Assembly (NCBI GenBank): GCA_964215915.1
Contig: CAXPEB010000047.1
Location: 62,001-126,000 of the forward strand
Source of the DNA: UBA8524 sp964215915
Lineage (GTDB): Bacteria > Bacteroidota > Bacteroidia > UBA8524
DNA length: 64,000 nucleotides
Direction of reading: 5' to 3'
Positions 10,094 to 19,695 of this stretch are shown piece after piece. Under the pieces are notes generated by a model. It was not told the DNA's origin. It was given only the letters and a program-made list of their open reading frames with translations, and made no database searches. Within the stretch, counting starts at the first letter, position 1, and the number at the start of each line of letters is the position of its first letter. Made by a program: the position numbers and the translations under genes.

Positions 10094-10852
10094 TCAATAC
10101 TCGCCCTGGTAAAGGGTTTTGAGCAGTTCGGATTTTTTACGGGTAGCTACTTCCAGCTCGGTGCCATCGGTCATGGTAACATAACCTCCCCCTTTGCCTT
10201 TGGAATAGGCGGTGATAAAATTAAGGTTGACCAGGTGTTTGTGGTGAATCCGGAAAAACCCGAAGCGCCCCAGTTCCTGTTCGTAATGCGAAAGTATCCT
10301 CGACACATAGGCCCGGGTCCCGTCGGTAAAATAGATGCTGGTATAGTGCCCGTCTGCTTCGCAGCGAACAATGGAATTGGCATCCACAAACCGGTAACCG
10401 GTGAGGTTGGGAATACCCACCTTTTTCACCTCGGTTGCGGTGTGGTGAGCCGACAGTTGTGCTGCCTCATGCTGTTTGCGTTCTGCCCTGCCCAGGGCCT
10501 TGTTTACAGCCTCCCGGAAATCTGTCTTGCTGACCGGTTTAAGAATATAATCACAGGCAGAAGCCCGCACGGCCTGAATGCCGTAGCTGTCGTATGCAGT
10601 CACAAAGATCACCTCTGCAGGAAAGGAAGGAAAGCGCTTCAGCAGGTCGAAACCGGAACCATCCGGAAGCTGAATGTCCAGGAAAACAATGTCCGGTTGG
10701 CAACGGGTTACCTCCCGGCTTGCTTCGGCCACACTTCCAGCAATGGCCAGCACCTCAAGCCGGGGAAACATCTCCTCCAGCAAAAGGGCGATCATCCTTT
10801 GCGCATCCGCTTCATCATCTACTATTAATGCACTAAAACCGGGTATTTTCAT
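10094..10852 (-). CDS. LytTR-family response regulator
   Basis: This 252-residue regulator has a receiver domain at ~1-120, with acidic residues Asp12-Asp13, phospho-acceptor Asp59 (VFLDIQLPDG) and Lys105 (YILKPVSK). A C-terminal LytTR DNA-binding domain spans ~150-250 (RCEADGHYTSIYF, HYEQELGRFGFFRIHHKHLVN is its core region). Its start overlaps the end of the kinase gene by 20 bp, so the pair is translationally coupled and almost certainly a cognate two-component system. The target promoters are not known; the adjacent surface-protein genes are candidates by position only. Confidence 0.93.
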   Translation of the reverse strand: MKIPGFSALIVDDEADAQRMIALLLEEMFPRLEVLAIAGSVAEASREVTRCQPDIVFLDIQLPDGSGFDLLKRFPSFPAEVIFVTAYDSYGIQAVRASACDYILKPVSKTDFREAVNKALGRAERKQHEAAQLSAHHTATEVKKVGIPNLTGYRFVDANSIVRCEADGHYTSIYFTDGTRAYVSRILSHYEQELGRFGFFRIHHKHLVNLNFITAYSKGKGGGYVTMTDGTELEVATRKKSELLKTLYQGEY

Positions 10853-13808
10853 GCCTGATCGGGGGAATTAACAATTGAACCTTTACACCGCCATGTGGCC
10901 CATTGGCGCGCAAGCTAACCCGTATTCCCAGCCCGAAGAGCTGGTTATACGTTTTGGCGCGGTTACCGGCCAGGCGCATACCGAGGTGACTTTTTCCTTT
11001 GACGGATCCATCCCGTATACCGGGACCATTATCTTCTACCGTCACCTCCAGCCATCCATTCTCCATCAACCTAACTTTCACCCATACCTCGCCTTTGCTG
11101 TCCAGTTGAGAAATACCATGTTTCAATGCATTTTCCACATAGGGCTGTACCAGCATGGATGGCACCAGCGTGGTAAGTGGAATTTGTTCTTCTATGTCCA
11201 GGTGATACGCCAGCTTTTCCTTAAAGCGCAGTTTTTCCAGCTTCAGGTAAGTCAGCAGGTAATCCTTTTCCTCTTCGAGGGTGATGAAGGTTTCCTGCGA
11301 ATACTGCATGGTGAACCGGATCAGTTTGGCAAAAATATCCAGGTAATCGTTTACCGGTTGGTAATCCTTTTTGTAGCTGAAATACTGGATGGAGTTCAGG
11401 CAGTTATAGATGAAGTGCGGGTTGATCTGCGCCTTGATCGCTTCCAGCTCCAGTTCAGCGAGTCGCCTCTTCTGCTGGATTTTTCGGTATTGCCGGTTCT
11501 TTTCAGTGACCACCACCCGGAATATCAGCAGGAAGACAAACCCCGCTGCCAGAATACCCATCGTCCAGCGGAACCAGGCGGTTTGCCAGAATGCCGGGTG
11601 AATATGGATGGGCAATAGTGCCGTGTCGCTGACTACCCCTCTGAAGTTGACGGCCCTGACCAGTAGCCGGTATTCTCCGGGGAGCAGACCACTGAAACCG
11701 ATATCGGGGCTTTCCGTTTCTATCCAGTTGTCGCTAAGGCCTTCCAGCTTATAGCGGTATTTGACATTTCCCAGGCTTTCGTAGGCAATGGCACTGAGTG
11801 ATACCTGCACATCATTCTGCTTGTGGCTTAGCGACAGGTTGCCGGGAAAATGCCAAAGGCTGTCGCCCACCCGCACGGTGGTGATCCAGGCAAGAGGTCT
11901 CGGATAATCGGGGAAAGATTCCGATCGTACCGGCAACACCCCGACACCGGCTGCCGTCGACACAAACACCGTATCCGACCTCACAAATAAGCCCAGCGTA
12001 TTGGCCGAAGGGAGGCCATCAAAAAAGGTATAACTCTCCACGCTTTTCTCCTGCAAATCCGCGTCAAACACCACCCTGAACACTCCCCGATCCGTAGCCA
12101 GCCAGCATAAGGTGTCGTTTTGAAAAAAGATCTGCCGGATATAGCTCGTCCCGGGCATCCCATCCCTTCCCACATGCCGGACTTCCCCGGTTGCAGTATT
12201 ATACCGGAACAGGCCCTTTACGCTGGTGCCAACAAGTACATAATCGTTTTGTGCCTGGGCAAAGCTGGTGATATGGGCCTGACTGAGAAGCGAATCCCGG
12301 ATTTTCCGGGCAGGGGTCCGGTGGCTTTTCTGAAGAAACAGCCCGTTGGGCGTCCCAATCAGTGCCCTCTGATCATCCAATGGACAAATGGCCGTTGCCC
12401 TGCCGGGAAACAGGGGAGGCAAAAAAGGGTCCATGCTATCCTGACGTGGATCTACAATAAAAACCCCGGAATGCGTAGCCAGCATCCATCGGTTATCCTC
12501 AACCCGCGCAAAATCCTTGATGCTGTATCCGGCCACAAAATAGCGGTAATCCAGGGATAACCCCTTCTCCCCCATCTTCATAAAGTTCAGGATACTGTTC
12601 CCCCCGACGCAGATATGCCTGTCCACACTTTTAACAATCCTCACTCCCAATCCGTAATCTACGGGAGACAAAGGAAGGGTATGCGTTTTTCCTCCGTCCA
12701 TTACGGAAAGAAACGGCTTGTGGTACCCGATATACACCCGACCGGAGGAATCCCCGCAAATGCCGAGGGGCATATTGGAAGGCAGCTGTCTTCTTTTTAC
12801 CAGCAGCACATTCTCCCAATGCTTCTCAGAGATAAACAACAGCCCCTTGTCTTTTGTGGTGAACCATTTGTTGTTGTCGCGGTCTGTGAACACATAGTTG
12901 ATGATAACATCTTCCAGGAATAGCAAGGGCTCATTTTTCTCAGCACTATTTATGTTGCCCCGGTATTCCACACCTCCCCTCTGGTACGTGAGCCACAGGT
13001 CGTGGTTTCGGTCTATCACCACATGCTTGATCTCACTGCTCAGTTTCTGCTCCCATAACTTCACGGCTTTTTTTCCTTCTTTGATCTCAAAAGCTATTAT
13101 CCGGTTGTCTGAGGGCAGGTATACGACCATATGTCCGGCATCTTCGCTAAGATATCCAAGAGGGAAGATTCCGGATTCCGTAAATAACGTGTCGAATTTT
13201 TTGCTTCTCAGATCATAGGTTCCGAAAACCGTAACCTTCTCCTCATCGGACTGCAGGTATATCCGGTTATTCATCACCCCGTGTACATAACTGGGTCGAC
13301 TAAAGCTGATTTGTTCGGCAACGATGGAATCACCATAAAAATGTAAAAGCCCTTCCGTGATCCGGTCGTCGGCAACCCAAACCTCTCCGGTAACCCTATC
13401 CCGGAAAACATGGTTCAGGGTCTTCCCATTGAGCAGCTTCAGCTTTTGGTCCTCCCAGGCCGTAATCACCTTGCCGTTTTCGTAGTAAGACAGGTTATTG
13501 AGCAGGGGGACCAACACCACCCTGCCCCCTTTTACAGGCGCGGCCACCAGGATCTCCTTATCCACCAGGTTCATACGTTCATCAATGACCTTAAACCGTT
13601 TGCCATCAAATAGAACAGCGCCGTTGTCTGTCCCTATCCAGATAAACCCGCGTTCATCCTGTTGGACGACATAGCCCACGGTACCCGGGTATCCGTCGAG
13701 TTGCGAATAGGCTTTCATCCCGGGAATCTGCGCTTGCACGGAGATCCATAAGGAAGCAAGCCAGGTCAAACACAAAATGTGCAGGCGGTTTGGTTTCATC
13801 AGGTTCAT
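10833..13808 (-). CDS. LytS-type sensor histidine kinase with periplasmic propeller
   Basis: The 991-residue protein has a signal peptide, then a long periplasmic two-component-regulator propeller (~30-640; QQDERGFIWIGTDNGAV is a typical blade). A Y_Y_Y domain (~650-735; YRYKLEGLSDNW) and one membrane helix (~745-765) follow. The cytoplasmic His_kinase domain carries His798 in INPHFIYNCLNS. The ATPase domain has Asn893 in QPYVENALKHG and DNGPGI near residue 935. It senses an extracytoplasmic signal and should phosphorylate the LytTR regulator with which it overlaps by 20 bp. The architecture resembles hybrid sensors of Bacteroidota, but the receiver is on a separate protein. Met4 is an alternative start. 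Confidence 0.93.
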   Translation of the reverse strand: MNLMKPNRLHILCLTWLASLWISVQAQIPGMKAYSQLDGYPGTVGYVVQQDERGFIWIGTDNGAVLFDGKRFKVIDERMNLVDKEILVAAPVKGGRVVLVPLLNNLSYYENGKVITAWEDQKLKLLNGKTLNHVFRDRVTGEVWVADDRITEGLLHFYGDSIVAEQISFSRPSYVHGVMNNRIYLQSDEEKVTVFGTYDLRSKKFDTLFTESGIFPLGYLSEDAGHMVVYLPSDNRIIAFEIKEGKKAVKLWEQKLSSEIKHVVIDRNHDLWLTYQRGGVEYRGNINSAEKNEPLLFLEDVIINYVFTDRDNNKWFTTKDKGLLFISEKHWENVLLVKRRQLPSNMPLGICGDSSGRVYIGYHKPFLSVMDGGKTHTLPLSPVDYGLGVRIVKSVDRHICVGGNSILNFMKMGEKGLSLDYRYFVAGYSIKDFARVEDNRWMLATHSGVFIVDPRQDSMDPFLPPLFPGRATAICPLDDQRALIGTPNGLFLQKSHRTPARKIRDSLLSQAHITSFAQAQNDYVLVGTSVKGLFRYNTATGEVRHVGRDGMPGTSYIRQIFFQNDTLCWLATDRGVFRVVFDADLQEKSVESYTFFDGLPSANTLGLFVRSDTVFVSTAAGVGVLPVRSESFPDYPRPLAWITTVRVGDSLWHFPGNLSLSHKQNDVQVSLSAIAYESLGNVKYRYKLEGLSDNWIETESPDIGFSGLLPGEYRLLVRAVNFRGVVSDTALLPIHIHPAFWQTAWFRWTMGILAAGFVFLLIFRVVVTEKNRQYRKIQQKRRLAELELEAIKAQINPHFIYNCLNSIQYFSYKKDYQPVNDYLDIFAKLIRFTMQYSQETFITLEEEKDYLLTYLKLEKLRFKEKLAYHLDIEEQIPLTTLVPSMLVQPYVENALKHGISQLDSKGEVWVKVRLMENGWLEVTVEDNGPGIRDGSVKGKSHLGMRLAGNRAKTYNQLFGLGIRVSLRANGPHGGVKVQLLIPPIRHENTRF

Positions 13809-14088
13809 GCGACAACTCTATTCTGAAAAGTTGCGAAGACGTCTCCATATCCCGAAATACCGATTCTCAAAAGCGATTCTTTAACGGGAGCAAACAGGGA
13901 CGCTCCGGATAAATATAACTGCGGAGGACGGTATTTCATTTTACCCCCTGTTTTTTTAGGTGGTCATCCCCCAACGGAAATCCTTAAGAAAAACGAGAGC
14001 GCCACTTCGCAAAACCAGCCTGTTTCTCTGCAAAATCTGAGGGCCGTTCGCTTCCGATCCCTGCTATCTTCAGGGAAAAAGAAGAGCC

Positions 14089-16632
14089 ATGCAACTGACA
14101 AAACACAACTTCAAATTGTCAGGAGGGATCTTCCTCCTGGCTTTACTTTTCCTATTGAGCCTGCCCGTATCGCTCAAGGCCCAGCTTCAGTTCGAACAAC
14201 AGTTGGAACTGACTTCCTGGTTCGAGGGCTGGAGCAGCCTGGAGTATTATGACGCGGTGGAACTGCCCGATAAGTCCTTCGCCGTATATATTGGCGGGTA
14301 TAAGGTCCATCCCAATAACCCCAACCAGATCGACCAGGTTTTTTCCGGCCTGATCTTCCTGGATAAATACGGGGAGATCATCCTGGATCCGCAAACGGGC
14401 TTACCCAAACATTATTTTTTTGAGATTGGCCTTGTCAATGACGGGTTTGTCACAAACCCGGAAACCGCCGGTAAGAACCTGCTCTACCTAAGCGACGGCA
14501 CCTTTGTTATCTATGGGATGGATATGGATAGACGTTTTACGGTGATCCGCCTGGATATTAACGGCAATATCCTATTCAATAAAAAAATGGTACCGGTTAC
14601 CGGGCTGCTATGCAACAACCAGCCGGGGCAAACTCCCGGCGACTTCACCCTTACCGAAGTGTATGATGCCGTGGTCCTCAACCGGAACAAGATACTCTTC
14701 CTCTGCGGTTCCACCTACGCTACCGTCGACCCGAACAACGTACAGTGCAACCATTATCTCAGCCTGTTGCGTATCGATAAATTCGGAAACTTCGACAACT
14801 TCTACTACGAATACCGAAGCCTCCCTGACCATTATGATGACCAGGTGGAAGGATGCCGCCTGAAGCCCTCCAAATACGGAGGCTATATCTTCAGCTTTGC
14901 TACCCGTTCCATGAGCCAGATTGATGTCTTGTCCAGCCGTGGACTAGTGGAAGTGAAACCGGATGGAAGCATCAACTGGGTGGCGTGGAACGTGCCTTTC
15001 AAAGACTGGATTGAGCTGGAAGATGATCACTTCGTAAGTGTAGGTTTCCGAAACAGCCATAACCAATTCAACGGAACATTTACCCCCTACGGACAGATCT
15101 GTGAATGGAAAGTGATTCCCGCCTGGCAATATGTCGATGAAATTGCCGGAGCCGAAGTGGAAAATGCGAAGTTCTCCTCTCTGGTAAAAAAAGACGATAA
15201 GTATGTCTGCGTCGGGTCCTATAACTGGGCTCCCCTGCTTACGGCATTCCCTGACGACCTCAGCACCTACCTCACGCAGTATACCTATACGTTTGAAGAT
15301 GAAAATGCCATGCTGCTGGACATCAGAGAGCAGAATGACAACGCCTACCTGATCGGAGGGTTCGGTACGCGGTTCACAAGCAGTCCGCCTTCACACGGAA
15401 AACTGGCCTACGCCTGCAATGACCCTTACCTGATCCGGCTTCCTGCCGATCTGGAAGGCTGGTGCGCCGAAGGAAGGGAGATTCCCTTCGAAGAGAAATA
15501 CTTTAACAGCTACTACTCCGAAGGCGGTGAGAAACTCAGTGCGGATATTGATTTTGAAAATATGGAAACGGCAACCTTGCTGGAATCCATGGAGAAAGAC
15601 CCGCTTTGCTGTACCGAGTCGGTTTCCGTAACGGGCGACGCCTATATCTGCATGCAGGGCGGACTGAGCGTCCTCTCTGCCAACTACACTCCGAACGGAA
15701 CCGAGAGGATTTACTGGACCCATGACGGGAAAGTGGTTGCCGGTAGCGATAACGAGGTTAGTATTGAAGTTTCCGAGGCAGGCGATTATTTCTTTTTCGT
15801 AGAACTGGCCAACGGTTGCCTCGGTCAGGGTCACTTTACGGTACACTACTATTCCAGTCCGGCCTGGGGTGTCCCTTCCTTATTCAGCACACGATGCCTG
15901 AATGATCCGGCCTTTAACCTCTACCTGGTCAACGAACCGGTTCCGGGTACCTGGACCGGCACAGGGGTAACCGGCAGCTTCCCCAATTACCAGTTCGATC
16001 CGGAACTGGCCGGACCCGGCCTGCATACCCTCCACGTACATTATCAAGACCAGTATGGCTGCGAATGGGATTTTGATATCGATATTCCGGTAGTGGGCCA
16101 ACCCGTTCAGGCTCCTGCAATCCCCACCAGCTTCTGTGTTTACAGTGGCCCTTATGCGCTTCCGGCCGGTGGCGACTGGGTGAATTTCAATAACCAGACA
16201 AGTATGATACAGATCATTCCGTCCCAGTACTGCGTAGGCTGTACGCTTGAATTGGTTTACTGCGAGTTCTTCAACAGCGGAAGTACCTATTGTACCATTT
16301 GCGACCCGGATACGATCGTGATCACATTCCATGACTGTACTCCCGGCAAAAGAGCCCTGGGACTGGAAGAGGCACAACCCGGCACTCAGCTGAGTGCCAG
16401 CGTATATCCCAATCCCGCTTCCGACGGAGCAGAGGTGATCCTGTCACAGAGTTCGGATTACACCCTGATCCTGCGTAACATGCTGGGCGAAGAGGTACAA
16501 TCGGCACGCTTCAGCGGCAGCAGGTACAAGATTGAAACGGAAGGTTTGGCCAGCGGACTCTATTTGCTGGAACTGCGAAATGCCCGTAACGAAAGCCTGG
16601 TACTTAAACTAACGATTGAGGGGAAACCGTAA
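14089..16632 (+). CDS. T9SS type A sorting domain protein
   Basis: This 847-residue secreted protein has a hydrophobic signal peptide ending near LPVSLKAQ (residue ~31). The first ~470 residues look like a propeller of uneven repeats (RLDINGNILFNKK, LRIDKFGNFDNFYYEY). They are followed by Cys-containing Ig-like segments (ITVTGDAYICMQGG-like, ~510-750). The C-terminal type A sorting domain (VYPNPASDGAEVIL, GLASGLYLLELRN) indicates T9SS export. It faces away from the two-component pair, with a 280-bp spacer, and has its own terminator. No catalytic motif is seen; the function is unknown. Confidence 0.88.
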   Translation: MQLTKHNFKLSGGIFLLALLFLLSLPVSLKAQLQFEQQLELTSWFEGWSSLEYYDAVELPDKSFAVYIGGYKVHPNNPNQIDQVFSGLIFLDKYGEIILDPQTGLPKHYFFEIGLVNDGFVTNPETAGKNLLYLSDGTFVIYGMDMDRRFTVIRLDINGNILFNKKMVPVTGLLCNNQPGQTPGDFTLTEVYDAVVLNRNKILFLCGSTYATVDPNNVQCNHYLSLLRIDKFGNFDNFYYEYRSLPDHYDDQVEGCRLKPSKYGGYIFSFATRSMSQIDVLSSRGLVEVKPDGSINWVAWNVPFKDWIELEDDHFVSVGFRNSHNQFNGTFTPYGQICEWKVIPAWQYVDEIAGAEVENAKFSSLVKKDDKYVCVGSYNWAPLLTAFPDDLSTYLTQYTYTFEDENAMLLDIREQNDNAYLIGGFGTRFTSSPPSHGKLAYACNDPYLIRLPADLEGWCAEGREIPFEEKYFNSYYSEGGEKLSADIDFENMETATLLESMEKDPLCCTESVSVTGDAYICMQGGLSVLSANYTPNGTERIYWTHDGKVVAGSDNEVSIEVSEAGDYFFFVELANGCLGQGHFTVHYYSSPAWGVPSLFSTRCLNDPAFNLYLVNEPVPGTWTGTGVTGSFPNYQFDPELAGPGLHTLHVHYQDQYGCEWDFDIDIPVVGQPVQAPAIPTSFCVYSGPYALPAGGDWVNFNNQTSMIQIIPSQYCVGCTLELVYCEFFNSGSTYCTICDPDTIVITFHDCTPGKRALGLEEAQPGTQLSASVYPNPASDGAEVILSQSSDYTLILRNMLGEEVQSARFSGSRYKIETEGLASGLYLLELRNARNESLVLKLTIEGKP

Positions 16633-16662
16633 AGAGCTTATCCATACCATTCGCGTGAAGAG

Positions 16663-16693
16663 AACCCTGTTCCCGTTCGGGGGCAGGGTTTTT
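16663..16693 (+). terminator. Rho-independent terminator after the 14089-16632 gene
   Basis: A 7-bp stem (aaccctg / cagggtt) is extended by an inner ccc/ggg pairing and followed by a T-run. It lies 30 bases after the stop codon. Confidence 0.85.
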
Positions 16694-16849
16694 CATTCGG
16701 CTTCGGAACAGTCAACAGTCTTAGCGAAACTGCCAGAAACAACCGAGTTGTAGGGCTTGCATAGATGGGAATGCTTCATCCGTAACACGGTTCCTCAGCG
16801 GATACCTATATCCCGCCTGAACTCCCGGCATTCCTTCCTCTTTTCCGTT

Positions 16850-16857
16850 TATGTTTG
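16850..16857 (+). promoter_or_regulatory. Bacteroidota -7 element (TATGTTTG)
   Basis: TATGTTTG matches the TAnnTTTG consensus of the Bacteroidota primary sigma factor and lies 19 nt before the ATG at 16877. No clear -33 TTG is visible. Confidence 0.5.
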
Positions 16858-16876
16858 CCGCATACGAACCTCCACC

Positions 16877-17335
16877 ATGAATGCCAACTTCCTGTTCCGT
16901 GAAGCACAGATCCGCGACATCGGGCAAATACAGCGCGTAAGAAATTCAGTAACGGAAAACACGTTATCAGATCCGGCCCTGGTAACAGATGCCCTGTGCG
17001 AAGATTTCCTGACAAACAGGGGGAAAGGATGGGTATGTGAAATCGATAAACGCATCGTGGGATTTTCCATTGCCGACCTCAGGGATGACAATGTATGGGC
17101 GCTGTTTGTAGAGCCGGGCTATGAAAAGCAGGGAATCGGGAAAGCCTTGCACCGGCTTATGCTTGACTGGTACTTTGGCCAGGGGAAAAGCCATATCTGG
17201 CTGGGAACTTCTCCGGCAACCCGTGCGGAAACTTTTTACAGAAAGCAGGGATGGATAGAAAACGGCATCCATGGCAAGGGGGAAATCCGGTTTGAAATGA
17301 CCCGGGAAGACTGGGAAAAGTCTTCCGGGAAATAA
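16877..17335 (+). CDS. GNAT family N-acetyltransferase
   Basis: The 152-residue product is a single GNAT domain. The acetyl-CoA pyrophosphate loop is seen in VEPGYEKQGIGKAL, and the C-terminal ATRAETFYRKQGW is the usual strand/helix where the product leaves. The ATG at 16877 was chosen because the upstream in-frame extension to 16757 has no GNAT homology and covers the -7 element. The acceptor substrate is unknown. Surrounding genes are unrelated, so it is probably a single transcription unit. Confidence 0.85.
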   Translation: MNANFLFREAQIRDIGQIQRVRNSVTENTLSDPALVTDALCEDFLTNRGKGWVCEIDKRIVGFSIADLRDDNVWALFVEPGYEKQGIGKALHRLMLDWYFGQGKSHIWLGTSPATRAETFYRKQGWIENGIHGKGEIRFEMTREDWEKSSGK

Positions 17336-17403
17336 TACAGGCCCTTCTTTCTTTTGTGAAGTAGCAGCCGTTTCACCAATGGGTTATTTATCTTGCTGTC
17401 TGT

Positions 17404-18294
17404 ATGGATTTCGGCCATGTCATAGATCCGGGAAACGCCTCCTTTCAGCTTCCGGAAGACCCAACTACCAATAACGCCGTATTGTCTTCCGGAAATGGAA
17501 AACTACGCGTACACGTGGGTTGCGCCAAATGGGATATCCCCGAATGGAAAGGGGTCATTTATCCGCCAAACCTGGCCAGAAAACACTTTTTGACGTATTA
17601 CGGCAAAGCCTTTAATGCCGTGGAGCTGAATGCCACCTTCTATTCGGTGTTCCGTCCGGAGACCCTGATGAGGTGGATTGACAACACGCCGGAAGGTTTC
17701 CTTTTCTGCCCGAAATTCCATTCCGGTATCAGCCACCGTAACTGGTCCCGGCCATGTCCGGAAGAAACCTTCAATTTCCTGGAATCCGTCAGTCACCTGG
17801 GGGAAAAGCTGGGACCCTGTTTCCTGCAACTACACGAACGAACAGGCCTTGCACATGCGTCCTCCATCCTGAATTTCCTGGGAAACCTGCCTCCCGGCCA
17901 GAATGTATTTGTGGAGCTCAGGCACCCTGCGTGGTTCCTTCCTTCCGATGATACCACGACGTTTTTCGATACCTTGGAGGAACTGAGATGCGGGGTAGTC
18001 ATTACGGATACTCTGGGCAGGCGGGATGCGGCGCACATGCGGTTGACAACGCCATCGGCTTTTGTGCGATTCAACGGATATGGACTGCACCCGACTGATT
18101 ACCTGCGCATCGATGCCTGGGTGGAACGGATACGGCGCTGGGAGCAACAAGGCCTGGAGCAGCTTTATTTCTTCATGCACCAAAAAGACGAAACCCACTC
18201 TCCGGTATTGGCTGCTTATTTTATCCGGAAATTGAACGAAGGCCGGGAGGAAAGCCTCCCCGAACCGGCATTCTATTCAACATCGTTGCTCTAA
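17404..18294 (+). CDS. DUF72 family protein (YecE-like)
   Basis: This 296-residue protein matches the DUF72/YecE family, a TIM-barrel fold of uncertain activity. Recognisable pieces are VHVGCAKWDIPEWKGVIYP, FNAVELNATFYS, FCPKFHSGISH, GPCFLQL and VFVELRHPAWF. The C-terminal YFFMHQKDETHSPVLA is the typical last strand. The first ~35 residues before the domain are unusual for the family, so a start further in is possible. No operon partner: 68 bp after the acetyltransferase and converging on the next gene. Confidence 0.85.
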   Translation: MDFGHVIDPGNASFQLPEDPTTNNAVLSSGNGKLRVHVGCAKWDIPEWKGVIYPPNLARKHFLTYYGKAFNAVELNATFYSVFRPETLMRWIDNTPEGFLFCPKFHSGISHRNWSRPCPEETFNFLESVSHLGEKLGPCFLQLHERTGLAHASSILNFLGNLPPGQNVFVELRHPAWFLPSDDTTTFFDTLEELRCGVVITDTLGRRDAAHMRLTTPSAFVRFNGYGLHPTDYLRIDAWVERIRRWEQQGLEQLYFFMHQKDETHSPVLAAYFIRKLNEGREESLPEPAFYSTSLL

Positions 18295-18313
18295 AGGAGA
18301 GCATGCGGCTCCG

Positions 18314-18895
18314 TTACTTTCCATACCAATGTTTCAGCTTCGCGGAAGCTTCTTGCGGATGGGCACTGATATATTCCGGCAACCCCATGGGATAGCCGAA
18401 ATCACAGGGCAGATCAAACACATCCCATTGAACTTCAAATACCTGGAAGTAAGGAATATCAAGGATTTCGTCCAGAAGCATAAAGGCAACCGCTCCCTGG
18501 GTCAGAACGCTGTCTCGGCAAGGGATGCGAATGGTGGTTTTTGTATTATCGCTTACTTTATTGATCAGGTATGGAACAGCGGCTTCACCCAGTTTCACGA
18601 TTTCCCGGTAGAGGGAATCTCCCCGGTTCAAAGAAGCTGAATCCGACTTAACGGGGTTGGCCACCTGCCTGATCTCCCCGATCCTTTCCACAAGAACCGC
18701 GGCAGATGGAGGCCTCACTGTGTCCGTTTCTCTTTCACCCTCTATATCCTCTGTTTTCCGGGAAGTATGCGTGTCTCCGGAACAGGCCCAGAGAAACACC
18801 ACAAGCAGCGGAATGAGTATCCCCATCCCGTTGTTTCCATATCCATCCATACGCATAATACCTTGCAAACCGTTGTGTTTCCGTATTGTATTCAT
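18314..18895 (-). CDS. Putative lipoprotein of unknown function
   Basis: The product is 193 residues from the ATG at 18895, which overlaps the upstream gene's TGA as ATGA. A lipobox-like segment (IPLLVVFLWAC) puts the lipidated Cys at residue 38. Internal ATGs (residues 14, 16) would give a more normal signal length and may be the true start. The mature part is acidic, with EIRQVANPVKSDSASLNRGD and LYREIVKLGEAAVPYLINKV, the latter reminiscent of a HEAT-like helix. No family is recognised. Coupling to the small membrane protein upstream suggests joint function. Confidence 0.65.
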   Translation of the reverse strand: MNTIRKHNGLQGIMRMDGYGNNGMGILIPLLVVFLWACSGDTHTSRKTEDIEGERETDTVRPPSAAVLVERIGEIRQVANPVKSDSASLNRGDSLYREIVKLGEAAVPYLINKVSDNTKTTIRIPCRDSVLTQGAVAFMLLDEILDIPYFQVFEVQWDVFDLPCDFGYPMGLPEYISAHPQEASAKLKHWYGK

Positions 18896-19191
18896 AGTAC
18901 CGTCAGGAATTGGATGAGTTCGCCGAGTCCGGCACAGGCAAGGCCTAAAAGCAGGCCTGTTAGCAAACGTATACTCTTTCTCAAAATACGAATACCGATC
19001 CATACACCGGCAAGATTGATCAAGCCACTGAGCAGGAGCGCCCAATCCGGAACTTTGGCCAGGTACAGGATTTCCTCGTTTCCATAACTCCTGAATAAAA
19101 GCAGTGTGCGTACGAAGGCGTACCCGTTCAGGAATATCAGTAAGCCACCGGCGATGATTTCATTCGCGGAAGTCAGTATTCGTTTTTTCAT
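18892..19191 (-). CDS. Small integral membrane protein
   Basis: This 99-residue protein has three predicted hydrophobic segments: ~8-32 (IIAGGLLIFLNGYAFVRTLL), ~48-70 and ~78-97. It starts at ATG and ends in a TGA overlapping the ATG of the following lipoprotein gene. No family is recognised, and a role in the envelope is inferred only from its hydrophobicity and neighbour. Confidence 0.6.
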   Translation of the reverse strand: MKKRILTSANEIIAGGLLIFLNGYAFVRTLLLFRSYGNEEILYLAKVPDWALLLSGLINLAGVWIGIRILRKSIRLLTGLLLGLACAGLGELIQFLTVL

Positions 19192-19219
19192 ATCGGTTGC
19201 CTTAAAGGGCGGGCCTCAT

Positions 19220-19543
19220 TTATTTGGGTTCCAGCGAAAGCACATACGCATGACTTTCGTTCAAAAGGGCCACAAGCAAGTCCGGTTTATTCCACAAGTC
19301 CTCCGGAATAAGCACATATCCGCGCATCACCGCCCCGTGTGAATGGTACAAGGTGGTATTCAGTTCCTGCAGGTATTTTTTCTGGACTTCCGCCGAAAAC
19401 CGGATACCCAGTTCCCCGTCTTTGTTCAACATAGAGAACATGTGACCATTGGCCGAAGTATAAGGGACCGTTTTGCCTTTCCGCTCAAAACGCGGGCATT
19501 GTGCCACCAATTCATCGTACTGTTTGATTCTGTTCGGATCCAT
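19220..19543 (-). CDS. Conserved small protein, possibly TfoX N-terminal-like
   Basis: The product is a 107-residue soluble protein with the pattern GKTVPYTSANGHMFSMLNKD followed by LGIRF and YHSHGAVMRGYVLIPEDL. This pattern recalls small bacterial proteins grouped with the TfoX N-terminal/YjbR-like fold, usually without known function. It lies 28 bp upstream of the small membrane protein gene in the same direction and could share its transcript. The family call is from memory of motif shape. Confidence 0.6.
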   Translation of the reverse strand: MDPNRIKQYDELVAQCPRFERKGKTVPYTSANGHMFSMLNKDGELGIRFSAEVQKKYLQELNTTLYHSHGAVMRGYVLIPEDLWNKPDLLVALLNESHAYVLSLEPK

Positions 19544-19695
19544 CTCTTTTAGTGTTTTTCTATTTCAAGGACTCTTTCGAATTTCCGCTTCTCTTTTCAC
19601 AGACACCTAAACCCTTCATTTTCCATAATTTGAAAAATCAATATACCCAAAAACCGGTATCCGGAGAACCTTAATTCTATCAAACAAAACGGAGC

